A stretch of DNA of 5,589 nt from Casp-actino8 sp044355095 (lineage in GTDB: Bacteria > Actinomycetota > Acidimicrobiia > Acidimicrobiales > Ilumatobacteraceae). This document shows positions 1-5,589 of this stretch, piece by piece. The stretch spans positions 1 through 5,589 of the forward strand of contig JBIKYT010000102.1 of NCBI GenBank assembly GCA_044355095.1, read 5' to 3'. Position numbers and translations under genes: made by a program. The notes under the pieces are model-generated. The model did not search any database. It was not told where the DNA came from and saw only the letters and a list, made by a program, of their open reading frames with translations. How positions within the stretch are numbered: the stretch's first letter is position 1; each line of letters starts with the position of its first letter.

Positions 1-1152
1 GAAATACTTCGCGCCGATTTCCAACACCAAGAAGTCATTACGGTTCCAAGTGATGCCACTGCTGTTGTCACTGCAGCAACACCGGTCTCATATTCATTTA
101 CTCGCTTACAAGCCGATGAATACAAGCCATATCGACAAGATCCCGAACAATCAATCAATCGACATTTCTTCGTTGACCACGAAGATCAATTTACACTCAC
201 TGGCCACGCCACGAGTACTACAGATTTCGCTGCCAGCGATATCTGCCGCGATGATCTCATCACAATTGATGGCACGATCATTCCGGTCCGTTTAAGCAAT
301 GTTGAGGGCGACCAAGATCAAACTTTTTCATTTGTCGGATGCGAGCCGGTGAATTTGAAGATCGGACATCGAACGTTGCTCACCTCGTACGACACATCCA
401 TTCACGTAGATCGCATCGTTCTACGTTCGGTATCGGCTCAGCAACCAGAAGCATCGGTAGTCGCACCACTCGCCCAATCGCGCACCACGCGGACAACTTC
501 GATCAATTCGTGTACCAGTGGATGCTGGCTTGAATTGAACGATGGTTGGAACATCGGGTGGGAAGGATCATTGGCAGGTCAAACTCTCCGCGATCCTGTT
601 GCGAGCGCAGGCGGGCGTTTGCTGTGGCGCCTGCCGGATACTCGAGACGGTACCCAGTTTGCGACCACATGGACTCCCCAAATGCGCATGTGGATCGGCA
701 TCGCCATCACGTTGATCGGATTACTTCTTGGTCTAGTAGTACTTGCATTGCCACGTTTGCGACGACGCCTCTTACGCCCCGACTCTCAAGAGATCACTCA
801 ACCAATTCTCGTTCATTCGGCTCTCACGGTGGTGACGTACGCCGCCATCATCGGAACCATTGTGATCTCTCCGCTGTATGGGATCTTGGCGGGACTCATA
901 GCCGCCGCAACCTTCCGTTCGCGTTCGATGCACAAGGCCGGGTTGGTACTCATCGCCCTCGGCATGCTGTTCCTGATCGCCCAACAAATTCGTACTGGCG
1001 CAGAGCCAAGTTTCGGCTGGCCCTCAGTCTTTCGCCGAGCGCATCGCCCGGTTTTGCTGGGCATCGTCCTGATTTCGCTGTCATCGTGGATGGCTCCTCG
1101 GCCAAAACCGAACGAACATGCCGACCGAACCGCTAGCGTTTCTCCCTTGTGA
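1..1152 (+). CDS. AftD-like arabinofuranosyltransferase family protein, C-terminal part (5' end outside the window)
   Basis: The frame is open from the first base, so this is the last 383 residues of a larger protein; an ATG at 349 is internal. Residues 1-225 look extracytoplasmic and beta-rich, with four cysteines (82, 114, 171, 175). They include a block ending in VDRIVLRS (136-143), then CWLELNDGWNIGWEGSLAG (175-193) and TTWTPQ (222-227). From memory, this 'N-GW ... G ... W-PQ' pattern just before the terminal membrane helices is typical of actinobacterial AftD/DUF3367-type proteins. About four membrane segments follow, near 229-250, 272-303 (possibly a pair), 312-330 and 349-364, then a charged tail. 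AftD enzymes are GT-C glycosyltransferases that add arabinofuranose from a polyprenyl-phosphate donor to cell-wall arabinan. The catalytic N-terminal membrane domain is not visible, so activity is inferred from family resemblance. The stop overlaps the next gene by four bases. It could instead be another large membrane protein with a similar C-terminal module. Confidence 0.7.
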   Translation, partial: EILRADFQHQEVITVPSDATAVVTAATPVSYSFTRLQADEYKPYRQDPEQSINRHFFVDHEDQFTLTGHATSTTDFAASDICRDDLITIDGTIIPVRLSNVEGDQDQTFSFVGCEPVNLKIGHRTLLTSYDTSIHVDRIVLRSVSAQQPEASVVAPLAQSRTTRTTSINSCTSGCWLELNDGWNIGWEGSLAGQTLRDPVASAGGRLLWRLPDTRDGTQFATTWTPQMRMWIGIAITLIGLLLGLVVLALPRLRRRLLRPDSQEITQPILVHSALTVVTYAAIIGTIVISPLYGILAGLIAAATFRSRSMHKAGLVLIALGMLFLIAQQIRTGAEPSFGWPSVFRRAHRPVLLGIVLISLSSWMAPRPKPNEHADRTASVSPL

Positions 1153-1877
1153 GTACCAAAGTTCGCCCCTGTCTGAGCGTGGTTATCCCGTGCTACAACG
1201 AAGAAGCAACGATTCAATCACTCATCAACTTGGTCCTTGATTCAAAATGGGTCGCCGAGATCATTGTTGTTGATGATGGCTCCAAAGATCGCTCACGTGA
1301 GATCTTGGCGAGCATCGACAATACGAAGGTGCGCGTTGTGCTTCACGAAGTCAACAAAGGCAAGGGGGCTGCTCTTCGTACCGGCTTCCAGCACGCAACA
1401 TCCGAATTCGTCATAGTACAAGATGCCGACCTCGAATACGACCCGTCCGAGTACCCCCTCGTTCTAGAACCACTTCTCGACGATCGAGCCGATGTCGTTT
1501 TTGGTTCACGCTTTTTAAGTGGCCGCCCACATCGCGTTCTCTATTTCTGGCACAGCCTTGGCAATAAATTCCTGACGTTGATGTCAAACATGTTTACCGA
1601 CCTCAACCTCACCGACATGGAAACGTGTTACAAGTGCTTCCGACGCGAAGTGATTCAATCAATCACTATTGAAGAAGACCGATTCGGATTTGAACCAGAA
1701 ATCACTGCCAAGCTAGCCAAGTCCCGTGTCCGCATTTACGAAGTTGGCATCTCTTATTCGGGACGCACCTACGATGAAGGCAAGAAAATTGGCTGGCGCG
1801 ATGGCGTTCGCGCCGTTTACTGCATTGTGCGCTACTCAAAAGTTGGCGACAAACTCGGTCCGCTCCTGAAACGTTAA
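1149..1877 (+). CDS. GT2 glycosyltransferase, polyprenyl-phosphate hexose synthase-like (DPG/DPM1 type)
   Basis: This is a complete 242-residue single-domain GT-A protein. It shows an N-terminal VVIPCYNEEATI strand (11-22), the nucleotide-binding DDGSKDRS (42-49), NKGKGAALRTGF (69-80), the metal-binding DAD (92-94) within QDADLEYDP, and GSRF (119-122). These are followed by DMETCYKCFRR (156-166), RFGFEPEI (178-185) and YSGRTYDEGKKIGWRDG (203-219). The second half matches the DPG-synthase-like GT2 class, which moves a sugar from a nucleotide donor to polyprenyl phosphate at the cytoplasmic membrane face. No C-terminal membrane helices are present, unlike GtrB/ArnC-type enzymes. The GTG start is chosen because it overlaps the upstream TGA (GTGA) and places the first GT2 strand at the usual distance; no Shine-Dalgarno is visible, which suggests translational coupling. 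It may supply a lipid-linked sugar to the upstream GT-C-like protein, but that is inference. The sugar is unknown. Confidence 0.88.
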   Translation: MSTKVRPCLSVVIPCYNEEATIQSLINLVLDSKWVAEIIVVDDGSKDRSREILASIDNTKVRVVLHEVNKGKGAALRTGFQHATSEFVIVQDADLEYDPSEYPLVLEPLLDDRADVVFGSRFLSGRPHRVLYFWHSLGNKFLTLMSNMFTDLNLTDMETCYKCFRREVIQSITIEEDRFGFEPEITAKLAKSRVRIYEVGISYSGRTYDEGKKIGWRDGVRAVYCIVRYSKVGDKLGPLLKR

Positions 1878-2629
1878 CTCTTTCGTTCGCGAGTTTTTAC
1901 CTGCACAAAACTCTTTGCCTGATTCCAACGATGTGCGACACCCCATCGGGTGACCAGCAACATTGATTCAGCAATGATTCGTCCAGACATTTTTGAGGTT
2001 CCGTTTTCCCGATCAACGAAAAGAATGGGCACCTCACTGATCTTCAAGCCACGGCGCGAGAGACGAACAACAAGTTCTGAAAGAAACGCATAACCCTCAG
2101 CCTTCGTTGTCTCTGGCGCAATCGAAGCCAAGGCAGTTGCTCGGTAGGCCCGGAATCCCGACGTACAGTCCCGAACTTTCACCCCGAGAACTGAAGCTGT
2201 GTACAAATTTCCCCAGCGCGACAGCAATCGCCGATGTATCGGCCAATTCTTGGTTCCGCCACCATTGACGTAGCGCGAACCAATAACTGCATCAGACCCA
2301 GCTTCAATTGCCGCAAGCATCGCCGGAATCACCAACGGATCGTGCGAGAAATCAACGTCCATCGAAACAACAACATCAACACCCTGTGAAATCACATGAG
2401 CAAATCCTTGTCGGTAGGCGCTTCCCAGACCCTGTTTCCCAGGTCGGTGCAAAACCTCAATTCCGCCGAGTTCGGCGGCGCATCGCTCCGCGATATCACC
2501 CGTTCCATCTGGGCTGTTGTCATCAACTACATAGAGACGGCCGTCAGGTACAACCGTACGAAGTTGCGTCAACAAACGAGCGATATTCTCACTTTCGTTG
2601 TAAGTAGGAAGGACGACCGCAACACGCAC
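1874..2629 (-). CDS. Polyprenol-monophosphomannose synthase-like GT2 (Ppm1/DPM1 family)
   Basis: This is a complete 251-residue GT-A enzyme. Its motifs follow dolichol/polyprenol-phosphate mannose synthases in order: VVLPTYNESENI (5-16), VVDDNSPDGTGD (34-45), GLGSAYRQGF (67-76), MDVDFSHDP (90-98), GSRYVNGG (117-124), NWPIHRRLLSRWGN (128-141), DCTSGFRAYR (154-163), GYAFLSELVVR (179-189) and FVDRENGTSKMS (204-215). The usual metal-binding DAD reads DVD here (91-93); both aspartates are kept. The family transfers mannose from GDP-mannose to polyprenyl phosphate on the cytoplasmic face, making the donor for GT-C mannosyltransferases. There is no fused N-acyltransferase domain and no membrane helix, so it is the soluble single-domain form. 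The GTG start is used because the gene begins right there with the first strand; it lies 6 bases after the upstream stop, with a weak GAG nine bases before it. The stop overlaps the convergent gene. The donor sugar could be a hexose other than mannose. Confidence 0.88.
   Translation of the reverse strand: MRVAVVLPTYNESENIARLLTQLRTVVPDGRLYVVDDNSPDGTGDIAERCAAELGGIEVLHRPGKQGLGSAYRQGFAHVISQGVDVVVSMDVDFSHDPLVIPAMLAAIEAGSDAVIGSRYVNGGGTKNWPIHRRLLSRWGNLYTASVLGVKVRDCTSGFRAYRATALASIAPETTKAEGYAFLSELVVRLSRRGLKISEVPILFVDRENGTSKMSGRIIAESMLLVTRWGVAHRWNQAKSFVQVKTRERKS
1882..1898 (+). terminator. Possible weak intrinsic terminator after the plus-strand GT2 gene
   Basis: Just after the TAA stop, bases 1882-1885 can pair with 1890-1893 (one U·G pair, three Watson-Crick pairs) around a UUCG loop. 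Five T residues follow at 1894-1898. An alternative pairing uses AACTC at 1876-1880 with GAGTT at 1891-1895. Either stem is short for an intrinsic terminator. The element lies inside the 3' end of the opposing coding sequence and has the T-run only in the plus direction. Confidence 0.25.
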
Positions 2630-2635
2630 AGTTTT

Positions 2636-4519
2636 CTACTCTAGCGACCGCACACGGGTGCCTGGTGGGACTGAGTAGACAGCAACTGGTTGACCCAGTC
2701 GGAGTAACTCCCGCACCAAATTTGCTGCCGTATCACTCAATGGCGGTTCAGCGAAGATTAATGATGCTCCAGGCGTATTAAGCGAGGCAATCAAGTCATT
2801 TCGGCCATCTAGACGAAGTTGGCTGGCAATTTCTGTCAAAAGAACCTGTGCTCGTTTTTCTTCTTCATCCGAGCGAGGGTTGGCGTACGCCAGTTGCGTC
2901 AGATCGGGATCTAGATTCGCTCGTTCAATCGCTGGACCAACCACAATCCATAAAACTTCATCGGCCTGTTCTTCAAAAACAATCCGGTGGGGTAAGGCCG
3001 CGGCACCACGAAATGACTCGACCCCAACTGTAAATCCACGCCGCTCAAGTTCTAGAACTGTTCCGAAACCGGTCGCGTCCAAAGTGTAGGCATCGTACAT
3101 TTTCAGTAGGTACACCTCATCGCTATTGAGACGATCAGATAATTGCGGTACGAGTTCCGCCAATATGTCTGATTCGGTTCGCCCTGGCTTTTTCGTATCG
3201 TCAACGATCTGCCAACTGGATTGAGCAACGACGACGAGAGCGAGTATCACAACAACAAGACGCCTTGATCGACCCACTTTCATGTGAGACAGAGTTGCTG
3301 CCATCGTTTTTATTGATCGCGTCACCGCAACAATTGAAGAAGCAACAATCAGACCAGCAATGATCCAGAACCAGCGAATGGTGTATTCGTAATACGGCCC
3401 AAAGATTCGCATCACTGAAAAAACACCCAGCGCCGCAGCCAGTCCGAGCGTTAACTGCCATTGGTACAACGATCGCAAACCCGCTTTTCGGGCCGAAACG
3501 GTTCCATAGAGCCATAGGCCACAAAAAGCAAGAAATCCTAGATATTGCGCCCAAGATTCAGAGGGCGCATTTGCACCAGGTTGAGTCAGCCACGGTCCCA
3601 GCACATTGGCTTGAGTAGCGATCACCCGCATGGCATCGCTCAGCGCGATGGTCGGTTCTGAAGGAGATCCGAAGTGTTGCCAAAGGATCGTCAAGTTTCC
3701 GGGATCACGTCGCCACTGATCAAGCAAAGGTGGTAGCCATGCCACAAACAAGGTGCCCCCAAAGGCAATAGCGATCGCGCCAAGAGAGCGAGCACCGACT
3801 GAATGCGCCGCCCTCAGTTTTCGATCTTGTATCCACAGTGAAATCAGCGCAAAGCCCATCAACCCACCGACCAACACCGAGTATCCCGCATGGCATTGAA
3901 TGCAATAACTGCCAACCAATGTTGTTGCAATAACCAAGCCACGGCTAGCGAGACCCACACCAATCGGAGCCACGATTTCACCGATCAAAAACACGAACAC
4001 CAAGAACGCAAACACTGCCAACCATGGATTCCAAGGTTCAATCAAGAAATCAGGCCCCGCCGACCTCATGTGTAACACCAACACCGCGGCAACGAGACAA
4101 GCCAGCAGTTTTCCGCCTCGTCGCCGCGCTAGATGCAATGCCGCCACCACGGACACTGCATGAACGCTCACCACGGCCACCATCAATGCAGCGCTGCTAC
4201 GACCACCGAGGACATACACGGGCAACATCGCAACCCATAAACCGGGTCCCGGATGGGATCCCTGTAATCCAGAATCTCCCACGATGCGACCAGCCGCGCC
4301 GACAAGTGGTGGATGCGAAAAGAAACCGCGCATATGCAACTCGGCTTGCGCCATATCTCCAGCTGGATACCAACTTCCTTTGGTCAACACCGCCAGCAAA
4401 GCCATCACCGCAGGAATCATGACGACAACGCTCAAGCCAGCAATGAAATACCACGATGGCCGAGAGCGTGTTTCGGACGGCATATTCTCAGCGTACTCAG
4501 AGGTGCGAACAGTAACCAT
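2636..4519 (-). CDS. GT-C-like multi-pass membrane glycosyltransferase with soluble C-terminal domain
   Basis: This 627-residue protein has about eleven hydrophobic segments between residues 24 and 434 (for example 24-46, 108-130, 164-180, 213-230, 244-262, 352-370, 380-400 and 419-434). A soluble tail of roughly 190 residues follows. The first outer loop carries GDMAQAE (54-60), then PPLVG (70-74) and HPGPG (89-93). From memory, this layout, with an acidic residue after the first helix and an HPGP motif before the next, is seen in actinobacterial GT-C-type proteins. PPLLDQW (263-269) followed by PGNL (273-276) is a second family-like block. GT-C enzymes use polyprenyl-phosphate sugars outside the membrane, which fits the Ppm1-like donor synthase 6 bases downstream. 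The acceptor and sugar are unknown. The ATG overlaps the upstream stop by one base (TAATG) and lacks a Shine-Dalgarno. An ATG 12 codons later (4483-4481) would give 615 residues and keep every membrane segment. It is real by length and content; the activity is inferred. Confidence 0.75.
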   Translation of the reverse strand: MVTVRTSEYAENMPSETRSRPSWYFIAGLSVVVMIPAVMALLAVLTKGSWYPAGDMAQAELHMRGFFSHPPLVGAAGRIVGDSGLQGSHPGPGLWVAMLPVYVLGGRSSAALMVAVVSVHAVSVVAALHLARRRGGKLLACLVAAVLVLHMRSAGPDFLIEPWNPWLAVFAFLVFVFLIGEIVAPIGVGLASRGLVIATTLVGSYCIQCHAGYSVLVGGLMGFALISLWIQDRKLRAAHSVGARSLGAIAIAFGGTLFVAWLPPLLDQWRRDPGNLTILWQHFGSPSEPTIALSDAMRVIATQANVLGPWLTQPGANAPSESWAQYLGFLAFCGLWLYGTVSARKAGLRSLYQWQLTLGLAAALGVFSVMRIFGPYYEYTIRWFWIIAGLIVASSIVAVTRSIKTMAATLSHMKVGRSRRLVVVILALVVVAQSSWQIVDDTKKPGRTESDILAELVPQLSDRLNSDEVYLLKMYDAYTLDATGFGTVLELERRGFTVGVESFRGAAALPHRIVFEEQADEVLWIVVGPAIERANLDPDLTQLAYANPRSDEEEKRAQVLLTEIASQLRLDGRNDLIASLNTPGASLIFAEPPLSDTAANLVRELLRLGQPVAVYSVPPGTRVRSLE

Positions 4520-5589
4520 TAATGCCGTTGTACCGTTTGTCGATACAACGGTTCAAGAACTCCCGCGGCTAGCGCATCCCAAGTCAAGGTGCGCGATCGA
4601 GCTTCGGCCTGCCGCCCTAAGCGTTCTCGCAGTTCGTGATTCTCCAGCACCTCAGTCATTACTTGGCCAAGTTCATTGATTGATGTCAATAGCCCAGTTT
4701 CTCCATGAATCACCGAACAACGATGACCACCAATATCGGTTGCCACAGCTGGCGTTCCACATCCTGCCGCTTCGGTAAGCACCAAACCCCAACCTTCAGC
4801 CAACGACGCACTCGTCATCAACCATGAACGTCGATAATACGAACGTAGCTCTTCGCGCGAAATACGACCAGTCAAGGTCACCCAGTCGTGCGCATCTTCG
4901 CGTTCGATCCATTGCTCGATCAATCCACGATCAGGACCATCACCGATCAGCGTTAACGTCGCTTCGGGAATACGGCATCGCACAACTTTCACTTGCTCAA
5001 GCAGTTCGATGAATCGTTTCACCGGAGCCTGACGTCCGACTGCAACGATTGATGGATGCGGGGTCTTGCTTTCTCCGGGAGTGAAAAACTCGTCCACACC
5101 AACCGGACCAGTGCTGACCATCTCTGGCTTCCACCCCAAATGGAGCAATCCCTGACGGCTGTCATCTGAAGTGGTAACGGTCGGCATCCGACGGTAAAAC
5201 GGTGGCGCGATGCGCGTCTCGAGTGCTCGTCCGATTGCCGCAATCGGTCGCGGAAACATTTGATTCCACATCGGCCCGTGAACGTGGTGCAAGATCAACA
5301 ACTTGGGTTTACGACACCACAGCGGCGAGAGCCATGGAACACCATTCCAAATTTCAACCAGGGCGTCATAGTCGCCCATTCGACGCGTCACTTCACTAAG
5401 CATCACTCGCGGGAAAACTGTCATCCGCCCTCCACGGCGAATCACTTCGTATCCGTGGCGTTGACTCGTCGTGGGTTGGCCAGATGCCAAAGACGTGCGG
5501 TGAACTATTGACAACCCGGCTTCTTGCCAACGCGACATGAATTCATCAGCATGCTTTTCGGATCCCCCGGCTTCAGCATCGTCAAAGTC
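4519..5589 (-). CDS. GT4-family (GT-B fold) glycosyltransferase, N-terminus outside the window
   Basis: The frame stays open to the right edge, giving 356 residues without a true start. The first visible residues contain AGGSEKHADEF (7-17), matching the G-G-(A/S)-E loop near the N-terminus of GT4 enzymes, so the in-frame ATG at 5538 is internal and only a few dozen residues should be missing. Later features are HHVHGPMW (101-108) in the acceptor domain and the linker strand IVAVGRQAPVKR (181-192). They are followed by LTLIGDGPD (212-220), VTLTGRIS (237-244) and the donor-site E-x7-E as AEGWGLVLTEA (264-274, glutamates 265 and 273). CGTPAVATDIGGH (277-289) and GETGLL (296-301) complete the C-terminal domain. 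The family is retaining and uses nucleotide sugars in the cytoplasm. No membrane helix is visible. It is the first visible gene of the minus-strand block, overlapping the GT-C-like gene by one base, which suggests a shared envelope-glycan pathway. Donor and acceptor are unknown. Confidence 0.9.
   Translation of the reverse strand, partial: DFDDAEAGGSEKHADEFMSRWQEAGLSIVHRTSLASGQPTTSQRHGYEVIRRGGRMTVFPRVMLSEVTRRMGDYDALVEIWNGVPWLSPLWCRKPKLLILHHVHGPMWNQMFPRPIAAIGRALETRIAPPFYRRMPTVTTSDDSRQGLLHLGWKPEMVSTGPVGVDEFFTPGESKTPHPSIVAVGRQAPVKRFIELLEQVKVVRCRIPEATLTLIGDGPDRGLIEQWIEREDAHDWVTLTGRISREELRSYYRRSWLMTSASLAEGWGLVLTEAAGCGTPAVATDIGGHRCSVIHGETGLLTSINELGQVMTEVLENHELRERLGRQAEARSRTLTWDALAAGVLEPLYRQTVQRH
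4525..4551 (-). promoter_or_regulatory. Intercistronic RNA hairpin next to the start of the GT-C-like gene
   Basis: Read on the minus strand, arm CCGUUGUAUCG (4551-4541) pairs with CGGUACAACGG (4535-4525) around a 5-base ACAAA loop. All 11 positions pair, ten Watson-Crick and one U·G. It covers nine of the last codons of the GT4 gene and ends five bases before the ATG of the next gene, so it occupies the place where a ribosome-binding site would be. There is no T-run after it on either strand, so it does not look like an intrinsic terminator. A role in translational coupling or mRNA processing is inference. Confidence 0.5.

Noticed and set aside
546..1136. Plus-strand open frame of 196 codons in another frame inside the AftD-like gene
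   Set aside because: It is rich in Arg, His and Ser, as expected of an out-of-frame reading. The frame with the GWNIGW and WTPQ motifs and the membrane helices is the coding one.
1120..1149. Possible promoter or ribosome-binding site before the plus-strand GT2 gene, including the palindrome CGCTAGCG
   Set aside because: No paired -35/-10 boxes or Shine-Dalgarno are evident. The region codes for the end of the upstream protein, and the GTGA overlap suffices to explain coupled expression.
813..1217. Minus-strand open frame of 134 codons antisense to the AftD-like gene and the start of the GT2 gene
   Set aside because: It lies opposite strongly supported coding sequence, has low-complexity composition without a recognisable domain, and reads as a shadow of the plus-strand frame.
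4242..4264. GC-rich partly palindromic run (CCGGGTCCCGG followed by GGGATCC)
   Set aside because: It encodes the Gly/Pro-rich HPGPG stretch of the GT-C-like protein, which accounts for the composition; pairing is short and not placed at a gene border.
4024..4422. Plus-strand open frame of 132 codons opposite the GT-C-like gene
   Set aside because: It is antisense to membrane segments and the HPGPG loop; its composition (Pro, Arg, Thr, His) is that of a shadow frame, with no domain seen.
1..5589. Mobile element, CRISPR array, tRNA/rRNA or defence system
   Set aside because: No repeat-spacer pattern, transposase-like or nuclease-like frame, terminal inverted repeats or tRNA-like cloverleaf was seen. 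Nearly every base belongs to one of five glycan-related genes.

Overview
The window looks like a piece of an actinobacterial chromosome, most likely from Acidimicrobiia or a related moderate-GC lineage. The evidence is a G+C content of about one half by eye, two GTG starts among the genes whose starts are visible, tightly packed genes, and the end of a large AftD-like (alpha-(1->3)-arabinofuranosyltransferase family) membrane protein, which is typical of Actinomycetota. The lineage is an inference. No RNA gene, mobile element, CRISPR array or plasmid-type feature was seen, and no stretch of 300 bases lacks a gene.

Layout: two convergent blocks meet at 1874-1877. The plus-strand block (1-1877) holds the C-terminal end of the AftD-like protein, followed with a 4-base GTGA overlap by a small GT2 glycosyltransferase resembling polyprenyl-phosphate hexose synthases. 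The minus-strand block, read from the right edge leftwards (5589-1874), holds a GT4 (GT-B fold) glycosyltransferase whose true N-terminus lies outside the window. Next come a multi-pass GT-C-like membrane protein with a soluble C-terminal domain and a GT2 polyprenol-monophosphomannose synthase-like protein. Junctions in this block are a 1-base TAATG overlap and a 6-base gap. The two blocks share the palindrome TTAA, which provides the stop codon of both terminal genes.

How they may work together: GT2 enzymes of the DPM/Ppm and DPG classes load sugars onto polyprenyl phosphate on the cytoplasmic face. GT-C enzymes use such lipid-linked donors on the outer face, and the GT4 enzyme uses nucleotide sugars in the cytoplasm. 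Each block pairs a large membrane protein with a small lipid-linked-sugar synthase, consistent with a cell-envelope glycan locus (arabinan, mannan, lipoglycan or protein mannosylation). Substrates cannot be fixed from sequence alone.

The most notable non-coding signal is an 11-bp hairpin at the last codons of the GT4 gene, ending five bases before the start codon of the GT-C-like gene. I see no convincing case for a wholly new system; the families are recognisable, and the interest lies in the gene arrangement and the junctions.
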